Source: Bifidobacterium actinocoloniiforme DSM 22766 | GTDB lineage: Bacteria > Actinomycetota > Actinomycetes > Actinomycetales > Bifidobacteriaceae | DNA length: 64,000 bases | Assembly (NCBI RefSeq): GCF_001263395.1 | Contig: NZ_CP011786.1 | Coordinates: 372,001-436,000 of the forward strand | Direction of reading: 5' to 3' | Shown here: positions 45,875 to 53,744 of the stretch, one piece after another | Layout of the letters: each line of letters begins with the position of its first letter | How positions within the stretch are numbered: position 1 is the first letter of the stretch | The notes under the pieces: model-generated | What the model saw: only the letters and a program-made list of their open reading frames with translations | The model's database searches: none | Told to the model about the DNA's origin: nothing | Made by a program: the position numbers and the translations under genes

Positions 45875-47437
45875 ATGGCAGCAGGACCCGTTCTGGTAGT
45901 CGATTTCGGGGCTCAGTACGCCCAGCTCATCGCTAGGAGGGTGCGCGAGGCGCATGTTTACTCCGAGCTGGTGCCGCACTCGATGCCGGTGGAGCGGATG
46001 CTGGCCATGGATCCCAAGGCCATCATCCTTTCCGGTGGGCCCGCTTCGGTCTATGTCGAGGGCGCGCCTACGCTGGATCCCGCCATTTTCGAGGCCGGCG
46101 TGCCGGTGCTGGGCATCTGCTATGGCTTCCAGGTCATGGCCCACGAGCTCGGCGGCGTCGTGAACAAGGCGGCCCTGGGGGAGTACGGTAAGACCGAGAC
46201 GGTGATCGACCGGGCTGAAGGGCTGCTGGCTGGTTCCCCGGACAAGCAGACCACCTGGATGAGCCATGGTGTGGCCGTCGAACAAGCGCCGGAGGGCTTC
46301 CAGGTGCTGGCTCACACCGCAGGAGCGCCAGTCGCCGCCATGCAGGACCCCGCCCGCAAGCTCTACGGGGTTCAATGGCATCCTGAGGTCAAGCACACCC
46401 CCTTGGGTCAGGAGCTCATCTCCACCTTCCTGCATCAGTGCGCTGGCCTGGCCGATGATTGGGACCCTTCCAGCATCATCGAGGACCAAGTGGCCGCCAT
46501 CCGAGCCAAGGTCGGCTCCGACCAGGTCATCTGCGGCCTGTCCGGCGGGGTGGACTCGGCAGTGGCAGCGGCCCTGGTTCACAAGGCGATCGGCGACCAG
46601 TTGACTTGCGTCTTCGTCGACCACGGGCTGCTGCGCAAGGGCGAAGCCCAGCAGGTGAAACATGACTTCGTCGCGGCCACTGGCATCAAGCTGATCGCCG
46701 TTGACGCATCCGAGGACTTCCTGGGCGCCCTGAAAGGGGTGAGCGAGCCTGAACGCAAGCGCAAGATCATCGGGGAGAAGTTCATCCGCACTTTCGAAAA
46801 GGCCCAGCGCCAGGTCATCGAAGAGGCCGGCAAGGCGGGGAAGGAAGTCAAGTTCCTGGTGCAGGGCACCCTCTACCCGGACGTGGTCGAATCCGGCGGC
46901 GGGGATGGGGCTGCCAACATCAAGTCCCACCACAATGTGGGCGGTCTGCCCAAAGACATCCACTTCGAGCTGATTGAGCCATTGCGCACCCTCTTCAAGG
47001 ATGAGGTGCGCGCCATCGGCAGCCAGCTGGGCCTGCCTGACGAGATCGTCTGGCGGCAGCCCTTCCCCGGCCCCGGGCTGGGCATCCGCATCATCGGCGA
47101 AATCACACGCCCCCGCCTGGACCTGCTCCGGGAGGCGGATGCGATCGCCCGCGAGGAGCTGTCCGCCGCCGGTCTGGACAGGGACATCTGGCAGTGCCCG
47201 GTCGTGCTCCTGGCTGACGTGCACTCGGTGGGCGTCCAGGGCGATGAGCGCACTTACGGGTCGCCGGTCGTGCTGCGCCCGGTTTCCTCCGAGGACGCGA
47301 TGACCGCGGACTGGTCGCGCCTGCCTTACGATGTGCTCGCCCGCATCTCCACCAGGATCACCAACGAATGCCCGGGCGTCAACCGCGTGGTCCTGGACGT
47401 CACCTCCAAGCCGCCGGCAACCATCGAGTGGGAGTAA
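45875..47437 (+). CDS. guaA: GMP synthase (glutamine-hydrolysing)
   Basis: A 520-residue enzyme making GMP from XMP, glutamine and ATP. The glutaminase domain has [19 protein letters not shown] with the nucleophile Cys and the catalytic pair in [11 protein letters not shown]. The ATP-pyrophosphatase domain begins with the P-loop [17 protein letters not shown], and the C-terminal dimerisation domain ends [18 protein letters not shown], the invariant family terminus. AAGGAG lies upstream of the ATG. The gene's 3' end is a well-known insertion point for genomic islands, and a short low-G+C segment follows here. Confidence 0.98.
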   Translation: MAAGPVLVVDFGAQYAQLIARRVREAHVYSELVPHSMPVERMLAMDPKAIILSGGPASVYVEGAPTLDPAIFEAGVPVLGICYGFQVMAHELGGVVNKAALGEYGKTETVIDRAEGLLAGSPDKQTTWMSHGVAVEQAPEGFQVLAHTAGAPVAAMQDPARKLYGVQWHPEVKHTPLGQELISTFLHQCAGLADDWDPSSIIEDQVAAIRAKVGSDQVICGLSGGVDSAVAAALVHKAIGDQLTCVFVDHGLLRKGEAQQVKHDFVAATGIKLIAVDASEDFLGALKGVSEPERKRKIIGEKFIRTFEKAQRQVIEEAGKAGKEVKFLVQGTLYPDVVESGGGDGAANIKSHHNVGGLPKDIHFELIEPLRTLFKDEVRAIGSQLGLPDEIVWRQPFPGPGLGIRIIGEITRPRLDLLREADAIAREELSAAGLDRDIWQCPVVLLADVHSVGVQGDERTYGSPVVLRPVSSEDAMTADWSRLPYDVLARISTRITNECPGVNRVVLDVTSKPPATIEWE

Positions 47438-47547
47438 TGAAAGCTTCGCTTCAAAGGTGGCTTGCGCAGGTTCATGCTTGTGCGCAAATGAGAACCATTG
47501 CAGGTTTGCCCACGCCCGTCAATGATTTGAAATCAAGCTAATGGATC

Positions 47548-47578
47548 AGCCCCGGAACCCAAGAGGTCCGGGGCTTTT
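47548..47578 (+). terminator. Intrinsic terminator of guaA
   Basis: AGCCCCGGA pairs with TCCGGGGCT around a ten-base loop, followed by TTTT. A standard strong terminator. Confidence 0.9.
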
Positions 47579-47670
47579 CCGCGTCCCAAGATCGGCGCCT
47601 TAACTTCGAGAATTGGCGCTAAAACAAACAAATCAGACCCGGCAGCAGTCCGCAAGTGAAGAAGCTCGGA

Positions 47671-47772
47671 TTACACCCGACTGGTTTTGTCGCTGGCCTT
47701 CTTGAGAGCCTTTGACAGCTCGGTATTGCTGCGCGAATAATATTTCAGGCTGCGCTTCAGAAGCTTAAGCAT
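47671..47772 (-). CDS. Small cationic peptide ORF (33 aa), unrecognised
   Basis: A 33-codon frame beginning MLKLLKRSLKYYSRS and ending KASDKTSRV. Its ATG overlaps the stop codon of the upstream hypothetical gene, and GAGGAAG sits immediately upstream, so coupled translation is possible. About one third of residues are Lys/Arg. It has no recognisable family and may be spurious; the frame is supported only by the overlap. Confidence 0.3.
   Translation of the reverse strand: MLKLLKRSLKYYSRSNTELSKALKKASDKTSRV
47730..47741. repeat. 12-bp direct repeat, left copy, flanking the island
   Basis: TGCGCGAATAAT occurs here and again at 49380-49391, bracketing about 1.65 kb of lower-G+C DNA. It could mark an insertion duplication or attachment site, or be chance. 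Confidence 0.3.
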
Positions 47773-48385
47773 CTTCCTCGAGCTGATCCTTCCCGGTTGC
47801 ATCATCCGAGTCGTCTGACGGATCATCAGGTGGAACATTGCGTTTGATTTCCTCGATTTGTGCCTGCAGATTTATCATGTGCATGTTCAGCGTGGTATTT
47901 ATTCCCCCTACCGAAGTCAGATCACCGTATCGTTTAATCAGCACCTCCTCACAGAAGGCAGGCAGTTTTGCGCACTCGTCGTGCACGAAATGTCCATTTG
48001 TCGTGAAGACCAAGGACGTGGCGGCAGTTATTCCTGTTTTTCCTCCTACGACCCCCAGCAAAGCTCCGCTACCGGCGATGAGCGCAGTTCCGCCAGCCAT
48101 CCCTAGACCACCGGAGGCAATTGCACCCCCACCAAGAAAGGCGAGGCTGGCGTTCGTGAGTACCGCTCCGGAAAGGGCAACTGTCTCCGCCCCCAATGCG
48201 GCTGCGAGTGCGGGTGCCAGTACAGGAGCGAGATAGAAGGCAACACCGCCTGCGGCGACTCCGATGGCCAGGGTTCCAGCAGATCCCGTACGCCCCCATA
48301 GCATGCGTAAGGTCGCCACGGTATGCCGCCTGGTTTCATCTGAGGTCATTCGCATCGTGATAGCTGTAAAATTCGCCCTCGTCAC
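47765..48385 (-). CDS. Hypothetical glycine-zipper membrane protein
   Basis: A protein of up to 206 residues, unrecognised. The central 100 residues are hydrophobic and full of Gly/Ala with GxxxG spacing (LGGGAIASGGLGMAGGTALI, SGALLGVVGGKTG), suggesting two to four membrane helices that pack tightly or form a pore. A polar region with two cysteines (DECAKLPAFCEE) and an acidic tail (DDPSDDSDDATG) follow. Starts are uncertain: GTG at 48385, or ATG at 48355 or 48349; none has a good ribosome site. Codon use is unlike the neighbours, with fewer C-ending codons, consistent with transfer. Confidence 0.5.
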   Translation of the reverse strand: MTRANFTAITMRMTSDETRRHTVATLRMLWGRTGSAGTLAIGVAAGGVAFYLAPVLAPALAAALGAETVALSGAVLTNASLAFLGGGAIASGGLGMAGGTALIAGSGALLGVVGGKTGITAATSLVFTTNGHFVHDECAKLPAFCEEVLIKRYGDLTSVGGINTTLNMHMINLQAQIEEIKRNVPPDDPSDDSDDATGKDQLEEDA

Positions 48386-48518
48386 CTATCCGTTCATCCC
48401 TGAACGAATACACGTCTCCACGTCACCACAGCCGCGGAGCTGCGCCCACAACCCCTCAAACGATCGCGCACATGTGAGCCGCCGCTCCCTATAAGGCGCT
48501 TCCTTCAATCGGCGCGTC

Positions 48519-48989
48519 TCAGCAATCAGAGGAAGTCGCAATCGACCTTAACCTCTTGAAACCCACGGATGCAAGAAGGGTACCTGCTTGCAACTTCTCG
48601 TAAATCATTTCCCAGCTGATGATTCGCCTTATGGCGGAGCAAGCGCGCCTATAATCGCCCGCTTCCATGGCGGCGTTAAAGGCCTTCTCTACAATCTCCC
48701 CATTGATGCCGGCCGCCTCCGCGATCCAGAGAAGCGACGCCGGATTCATGAGCCTGTTGTAGCACCGTTTGGCGCTCATGTTAGGTTTTATGCGCGTATA
48801 TGAGCCGCTGCCCTTGGTTGAGTTGCAGCGAAACCAGGCAACCATGTGCTCGCGCTCGGTCCTGCCTGTTTTGTTGGGCGAGTCATGCACTTCGGCAATA
48901 TAGCGGTCGGAGTATGGGTAATGATCGCTCTTGCGGGCGAATATCCTCGCCGCTCTCGCACAGCGCATATCGCTCTTATCCAACAGCAC
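48519..48989 (-). CDS. Hypothetical protein in guaA-adjacent island
   Basis: A 156-residue basic protein without membrane segments. The N-terminal half is rich in Arg/Tyr (DHYPYSDRYIAEVHDSPNKTGRTEREHMVAWFRC), and the C-terminal half looks like a helical, possibly DNA-binding segment (NMSAKRCYNRLMNPASLLWIAEAAGI followed by AFNAAMEAGDYRRACSAIR). I do not recognise a named family. The GTG at 48989 has AAGGAAGG five bases upstream, a strong ribosome site, so the gene is probably real. It is separated from the glycine-zipper gene by 133 bases. Confidence 0.6.
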   Translation of the reverse strand: MLLDKSDMRCARAARIFARKSDHYPYSDRYIAEVHDSPNKTGRTEREHMVAWFRCNSTKGSGSYTRIKPNMSAKRCYNRLMNPASLLWIAEAAGINGEIVEKAFNAAMEAGDYRRACSAIRRIISWEMIYEKLQAGTLLASVGFKRLRSIATSSDC

Positions 48990-49078
48990 GGCCCCTTCCT
49001 TTTACAGGCGCATTCGCATTGCGTTTATTATAGGTACGCCGCTTAAGCGATTCCGTGTCAGGCAATCGCGATGGAGGA

Positions 49079-49379
49079 ATGTACCCCATTGATCAGGGTC
49101 TTATTACATTCGAGCCACGGAAAGCGGCGCTTAGGCGAGAAAAGCAAGCGTCAGAGCTTCAGCTTTATGATTGGTTATACGGTGATTACGATTTTCGCTG
49201 CCAAGCACGCGAATATGAGCCTCCCTTAGCCCCAACATATCGCGGACTTGGTTTTCTATCGCGCGTCCTACAAGGAACTCCATCCATACGAGTGGATCAA
49301 TCCATGTGAATATGGCGAGAATAACAGCAAAGCACCCACGCCTGCTATTCAGCGCATTTTCGATGAATTCGTGGCATAG
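49079..49379 (+). pseudogene. Probable frameshifted small gene
   Basis: The frame from the ATG at 49079 (MYPIDQGLITFEPRKAALRR) is open to a stop at 49307-49309, but the end of the frame is noisy. A shift of one base restores a protein-like end, YKELHPYEWINPCEYGENN and AIQRIFDEFVA, terminating at 49377-49379. Removing one T from the TTTT run at 49252-49255 joins the two parts as RGLGFYRASYKEL. The product would be about 99 residues, acidic/aromatic and of unknown function. A sequencing error or programmed shift cannot be excluded. Confidence 0.45.
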
Positions 49380-49391
49380 TGCGCGAATAAT
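49380..49391. repeat. 12-bp direct repeat, right copy, flanking the island
   Basis: TGCGCGAATAAT, identical to 47730-47741, begins immediately after the apparent stop of the frameshifted gene. Confidence 0.3.
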
Positions 49392-49510
49392 GCCGGGCTC
49401 TCGATTCGGGGGAGGGGGCGTCCCTTAGGACTGGCTTGACTTCAAGCCCCTTAAAGCGCTTATGCTGCTTGGAAGGCCGCCAAACGTTGGCGGTGGAGGA
49501 AAGAGACGGA

Positions 49511-50554
49511 ATGAGAGCAGCACGTTTTATTGAGCCGGGCCAGGTGCGTCTGGACGAGGTTGACGATCCGGTCATCGAGAAGCCGGGTGACGCGATTATC
49601 CGTATTGTGCGCGCCTGCGTGTGCGGGTCGGACCTGTGGTGGTTCAGGGGGCTGTCCAAGCGGCAGCCCGGCACGCTGGTGGGCCACGAGGCCATCGGCG
49701 TGGTCGAAGCGGTGGGCCAGCAGGTCACCCATATCCATGAGGAAGACTTCGTGATCGCCCCCTTCACGCATGGTTGCGGGCACTGCCCGGCTTGCGTTGC
49801 CGGATTCGACGGCAACTGCATGAACCAGGAGCCCGGTGGCAATGGAGGCTACCAGGGCGAACGACTGCGCTTCTCCAACGCGGACTGGGCGCTCATCAAG
49901 ATCCCAGGTGCCCCCGCCGACTACAGCGACGGCATGCTCAACTCCTTGCTGACCCTGGCCGACGTGATGGCGACCGGCTATCATGCCGCGGTCACGGCTG
50001 AAGTAAGCCGCGGCGACACGGTCGTGGTGTTCGGCGATGGGGCGGTAGGGCTGTGCGGGGTGATCGCCGCGAAGCTGCGGGGGGCCGAGCGCATCATAGC
50101 GATGAGCAGGCACGCTGACCGCCAGGCGTTGGCCCGGGAGTTCGGGGCCACCGATATTCTGCCCCAGCGCGGTGATGAAGCCGTCGAGGCGATTCGTGCG
50201 CTGAGCGATGGCGCGGGCGCCGACGCGGTGCTCGAATGCGTGGGCAGCGAGCAGTCCGTGGCTTCCGCGCTCGGGGCCGCCAAGCCAGGTGCCGTGGTGG
50301 GCAGGGTCGGAGTGCCTCAGGACTCCACCGTCAACACCGCTGGTCTCTTCTGGCGCAATGTAGGTGTTCGTGGTGGAGTGGCCGCCGTAACCAGCTACGA
50401 CAAGGCCCAGCTCTTGGATGCGGTTCTCGACGGACGAATCCAACCAGGCAAGGTCTTCACCCAACGCTTCGACTTGGAGCATATCCAGCAGGCATACGAG
50501 GCGATGGACCAGCGCAAGGCTGTAAAATCCCTGCTCGTCGTCAGCGACGAGTGA
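49511..50554 (+). CDS. Zinc-dependent alcohol dehydrogenase (MDR family)
   Basis: A 347-residue medium-chain dehydrogenase. The catalytic zinc ligands are Cys in CVCGSDLWW and the His/Glu of GHEAIG; the structural zinc site is CGHCPACVAGFDGNC. The cofactor fold has VVFGDGAVGLCG. Substrate is unknown, but the closest general type is the S-(hydroxymethyl)glutathione/threonine dehydrogenase-like group. GGAGGA lies nine bases before the ATG. A reductase gene follows 28 bases downstream on the same strand. Confidence 0.88.
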   Translation: MRAARFIEPGQVRLDEVDDPVIEKPGDAIIRIVRACVCGSDLWWFRGLSKRQPGTLVGHEAIGVVEAVGQQVTHIHEEDFVIAPFTHGCGHCPACVAGFDGNCMNQEPGGNGGYQGERLRFSNADWALIKIPGAPADYSDGMLNSLLTLADVMATGYHAAVTAEVSRGDTVVVFGDGAVGLCGVIAAKLRGAERIIAMSRHADRQALAREFGATDILPQRGDEAVEAIRALSDGAGADAVLECVGSEQSVASALGAAKPGAVVGRVGVPQDSTVNTAGLFWRNVGVRGGVAAVTSYDKAQLLDAVLDGRIQPGKVFTQRFDLEHIQQAYEAMDQRKAVKSLLVVSDE

Positions 50555-50582
50555 GGTGGGGGACAGGCGAAAAGGAAGGTCA

Positions 50583-51191
50583 ATGACAGCGGTATTGATA
50601 ATAGGAGCGACGGGCACGGTCGGCGCCGCGAGCAGGAAGCGTCTGCTTGAGGGCACGAGCGACAGGCTGACCCTGATGGCTCGGCACACTCGATCCCTTC
50701 AGCCAATCGACGCCAGCCGAGAGCGCATCGTGAGCGGTTCGGTCACAGACCCCGAGCTGCTGGAAGGCGCGCTCAAAGGACAGGACGCCGTCTTGGCGGC
50801 GCTGAGTGGGGACCTGACCTCGATGGCGCACTCCCTGGTGGAGGGAATGGACCAGGCGGGCGTCAAGCGCCTCATCTTCATCTCGTCGATGGGCATCTAC
50901 GACGAGATTCCGGATTCGGTCGGTGCTTCGGGGAACCTGTCGAAGAACCCTATCCTGCGCGATTACCGGCAAGCAGCTGATCTGGTGGAGGGCTCCGACC
51001 TGGACTATACGGTCATCAGGCCGGGCTGGTTCATCGGCGGCGATGACCCGGACTACCAAATCACCCACAAGGGTGAGCCTTTTGGCGGTCACGACGTGTG
51101 CGTGTCCAGCATCGCTGACCTGGTGGCCCGTTTGATTCACGAGCCCGGCCTGGGGCACCGGGAGAGCTTAGGCATCAACAAGAAGCCCTGA
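50583..51191 (+). CDS. NAD(P)H-binding atypical SDR protein
   Basis: A 202-residue reductase-like protein of the NAD(P)-binding/NmrA-like group. The dinucleotide motif is LIIGATGTVGAASRKRLL; FISSMGIYDE and the ending DYTVIRPGWFIGG are typical for flavin-reductase/NmrA-like proteins. It lacks the Tyr-x-x-x-Lys of classical SDRs. AAGGAAGG lies just before the ATG. Probably cotranscribed with the upstream alcohol dehydrogenase; substrate unknown. Confidence 0.83.
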   Translation: MTAVLIIGATGTVGAASRKRLLEGTSDRLTLMARHTRSLQPIDASRERIVSGSVTDPELLEGALKGQDAVLAALSGDLTSMAHSLVEGMDQAGVKRLIFISSMGIYDEIPDSVGASGNLSKNPILRDYRQAADLVEGSDLDYTVIRPGWFIGGDDPDYQITHKGEPFGGHDVCVSSIADLVARLIHEPGLGHRESLGINKKP

Positions 51192-51223
51192 CAAGCACCG
51201 CCGGGCGGACGGTAAGGGCCCGC

Positions 51224-52048
51224 TTAGAGGTCTTCGGCGTGGACCATCATCCAGTCAAAGGCCCGGGCGGGCAGGAGGGCGTGGAGGGCCACCAAAGGCT
51301 TGGCTCCAAAACCCAGTGTGTAGCGGGCTCGCGGACGCTTGACCGTGGCTGCGTGGACCAAGGTGCGGGCGACGGCCTCTGGTTTGGTTATCAGGGCGCT
51401 CGCGTAGAGTTTGCGCAGACCGGCGGCTGCCCGGGAAGCCTGCTGGCTGTATGGTCCATGGCTGGCGGCGGCTTGGAGGTGGTCAGCGGCGATCGGGCCC
51501 CATTGGGTGGCGACCGCACCTGGCTCAACGACCACTACGTCGATTCCGAAACCCCGGGTTTCCATCCGCAGGGCGTCGCTGAAAGCTTCCAGCGCGTATT
51601 TCGTAGCGTGATACCAGGCGCCCATGTAGGTGACCATCCGCCCGGCCATCGACGAGGTGTTCACGACGCGGCCTCGTCCAGCCGCCCGCATGCCAGGCAA
51701 GACCAGCTGGGTCAGTCGGGCCAGGCCGAAGAGGTTGACTTCGAACTGCCGCCGGACCTCCTCGATCGGCACCTGCTCGACTGGCCCATAGGAGCCATAG
51801 CCAGCGTTGTTGATTAAAACATCGATGCTGCCCTCACGCTCCAGGATCGCTTGGGCACCGGCCTCGATCGAAGCCTGGTCGCTCATGTCCATGCGTACGG
51901 GCACCACGCCCAGGACTCTAAGCCCTTCCAACAGTTCGATCCGTCGGCCGGCGCCATAGACCTCGTACCCGCGCTCGGCCAGCATCCGCGCCGTAGCGAG
52001 GCCGATTCCGCTGGTAGCCCCGGTGATCAGCACCACGCTTCGAGACAT
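51224..52048 (-). CDS. Classical short-chain dehydrogenase/reductase
   Basis: A 274-residue SDR. The cofactor motif is TGATSGIGLATA, the structural NNAG motif lies in LINNAGYGSYG, and the catalytic Ser and Tyr-Lys are in NTSSMAGRM and YHATKYALEAF. The C-terminus has a hydrophobic part. It converges on the previous pair. A nine-C run lies about 70 bases upstream of its start codon (52121-52129). Confidence 0.9.
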   Translation of the reverse strand: MSRSVVLITGATSGIGLATARMLAERGYEVYGAGRRIELLEGLRVLGVVPVRMDMSDQASIEAGAQAILEREGSIDVLINNAGYGSYGPVEQVPIEEVRRQFEVNLFGLARLTQLVLPGMRAAGRGRVVNTSSMAGRMVTYMGAWYHATKYALEAFSDALRMETRGFGIDVVVVEPGAVATQWGPIAADHLQAAASHGPYSQQASRAAAGLRKLYASALITKPEAVARTLVHAATVKRPRARYTLGFGAKPLVALHALLPARAFDWMMVHAEDL

Positions 52049-52435
52049 GCCACGCCCCCTTGTGTCCCTGCAACTGAGTCTTCTCCGTTATATATCCAAC
52101 CAGCTTATTGCGCCCGTTCGCCCCCCCCCTCCCAAGAGCGATTCCGCAGGCGGCAATCGCGCTTCCGGCATCGTTAAAGGGTTCGTCATAGCCTTCCCGC
52201 CCTAACCCATTGAGATTGCCCTTGCCGGTTATCTCCGTGATGATGTCCTGTGGTGCGACACGCTGCTCAAAGATCGCTTAAGCGGGTCAATATCGGTCGG
52301 CCCGGAACCAGGGCGGATGTCGCCCTATTGGCTTCCAGGATCAATGCGCGAGCATGATGCCTCGATTCATCGACCATGCATCGGCAGCTTGAATCCTCTG
52401 GTCTTGGATCAGCCGCCATCTTCTACACTGTGGCT
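52049..52435. other. 387-bp gap with homopolymer run
   Basis: No gene is supported. It holds a nine-base C run at 52121-52129 and otherwise unremarkable sequence; it is the promoter region of the SDR gene and the tail of the Asn-type hydrolase gene. Confidence 0.4.
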
Positions 52436-53353
52436 CTAGTCCCGGCCGTCTCCTACGGGTTCGAAGAGCGTGCTGCCCCTGGGAGCGGGGTTGGCCAGCA
52501 TGACTTGTGGGGCGTGGTCGCTGGAGGCTATGCAGAAGGTGAATTCCACGTTGCTGGCGACCCCCCACCGGCCCCTGTTGTCCAGAGCGATCAGGGAGCA
52601 AGCGCCGGCCTTGCCATAGCGGCGGCGCAGCTTGGCGATAAAGGGGTAGACGGCCCGGTCGCAGGCCTCCTGGGGGCTGGCGCCTTCGGCCATCTGCCGC
52701 ACGATTTCGTAGGAGAGGCAGCCCTTCATGATGTCCTCGCCCAGACCGGTCGCGGCCGCGCCCCCAACCTCGCTATCCACGTAGTAGCCCGATCCGGACA
52801 GAGCTGAATCGCCTATCCGACCTGGCCGCTTCATGAAGAGTCCTGAGGTGGAGGTGGCGGCGGCCATCGACCCGGAGCCCGACAGGGTGAGTGCCCCGAC
52901 CGTGTCGTGCCCGTCGTAGGGTGTGATCAGACCGCGGTCCACCTGGTCCTTGCGCTCGCGCCATGTGGATTCCGCCTGTTGGGTGAGCATCGATGGCACG
53001 GACAGGCCCTGCTCGCGGGCGAAGTTGGAGGCGCCTTCGCCTACCAGGAAGGAGTTGACATGTTGCCGGCTCAAGGCACGCGCGACGCTGACCGCATGCA
53101 TGACGCCCCGGATGCCAGCCACGGCCCCTTGGGCTAGCGTGTCGCCATCCATGAAAGCCGCGTCGCATTCCACAACGCCCTGGTCGTTGGGGAGTCCGCC
53201 GTAGCCTACGGAAGTGTATGCCGGGTCGGCCTCCACGGTTTTGATCAGCTCTTCGAGCGCGTCAGCCGCTGCGCCTTGCTTCCGTAGTATTTCCGCGGCC
53301 TTGCCTACGCCACCGTAGGCCATCTGCCAAGTCGCAATCGTCGCCCAGGTCAT
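52436..53353 (-). CDS. Isoaspartyl peptidase/L-asparaginase-type Ntn hydrolase
   Basis: A 305-residue N-terminal-nucleophile hydrolase like N4-(beta-N-acetylglucosaminyl)-L-asparaginase. The precursor cleaves itself at the HD-T motif in YDGHDTVGALTLSGSG, leaving Thr151 as nucleophile; the beta subunit then has TSTSGLFMKRPGRIGDSALSGSGYYVD and AATGLGEDIMKGC, the conserved substrate-binding segments. The N-terminal half has SVGYGGLPNDQG, as in glycosylasparaginase. I start at 53353, which has GGAGGGG upstream. It may release aspartate from N-linked glycan remnants or isoaspartyl peptides. Confidence 0.85.
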   Translation of the reverse strand: MTWATIATWQMAYGGVGKAAEILRKQGAAADALEELIKTVEADPAYTSVGYGGLPNDQGVVECDAAFMDGDTLAQGAVAGIRGVMHAVSVARALSRQHVNSFLVGEGASNFAREQGLSVPSMLTQQAESTWRERKDQVDRGLITPYDGHDTVGALTLSGSGSMAAATSTSGLFMKRPGRIGDSALSGSGYYVDSEVGGAAATGLGEDIMKGCLSYEIVRQMAEGASPQEACDRAVYPFIAKLRRRYGKAGACSLIALDNRGRWGVASNVEFTFCIASSDHAPQVMLANPAPRGSTLFEPVGDGRD

Positions 53354-53473
53354 TGCCCCTCCGCTCGCCCGTAAGCAATTTGCCGGCGGTTTTGCCGACT
53401 TGTTCCAACACATCATACAAGACCAATCGCAGCGCGCCCGCTCATCAGGCCGTCCGCATGATGGACGGACGGT

Positions 53474-53501
53474 TTGACACATTCCGCTGATAGGGTAAGC
53501 T
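53474..53501 (+). promoter_or_regulatory. Promoter of the aromatic leader/aminotransferase operon
   Basis: TTGACA at 53474-53479 is a consensus -35; TAAGCT at 53496-53501 is a possible -10 at 16-base spacing. This would give a leader RNA of about 235 bases before the aminotransferase gene. Confidence 0.55.
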
Positions 53502-53535
53502 AAAACCCACGTTTACTTTTTGAGGAGGGTTTGTT

Positions 53536-53601
53536 ATGGCACATCTGTCAATGTCAACCCTGTCTCGATTTAGCTATTGGTGGCGCAGACTGATTCTGTA
53601 G
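53536..53601 (+). CDS. Attenuator leader peptide with Phe, Tyr and tandem Trp
   Basis: A 21-codon frame with a strong ribosome site (GAGGAGGG, about eight bases upstream of the ATG). The C-terminal half reads SRFSYWWRRLIL: one Phe, one Tyr and two consecutive Trp, which is the layout of classical transcription-attenuation leader peptides that sense charged aromatic tRNAs (compare the Trp runs in actinobacterial trp leaders). It ends at 53601, and self-complementary RNA segments start inside it. The downstream gene is an aminotransferase, not a biosynthetic trp gene, which makes the control unusual. Confidence 0.75.
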   Translation: MAHLSMSTLSRFSYWWRRLIL

Positions 53602-53623
53602 CCCCAGGCTTCAAGTGAACGGG

Positions 53624-53715
53624 CGCACAGATCAGCGGCGAATCTGACTGTGCGGTCTCGCTCTAAACCTTTGGCGATTGTTACCCCCCGCAGCCGGAGA
53701 AGCTGCGGGGTTTTT
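53624..53715 (+). terminator. Attenuator hairpins and intrinsic terminator
   Basis: Segment B (CGCACAGATCAG, 53624-53635) can pair with segment C (CTGACTGTGCG, 53644-53654) in an 11-bp helix with one bulge. B can instead pair with segment A (CTGATTCTGT, 53590-53599) inside the end of the leader ORF. The terminator at 53686-53715 is CCCCGCAGC paired with GCTGCGGGG plus TTTTT; its 5' arm contains CCGCA, complementary to TGCGG overlapping C. The alternative pairings are the signature of attenuation; which state terminates is not settled by inspection. Confidence 0.7.
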
Positions 53716-53744
53716 CGTAAACAACGGACGGAGGCAATACAACC

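Noticed and set aside
45590-47224. Minus-strand frame opposite guaA
   Set aside because: Shadow; guaA is complete on the plus strand.
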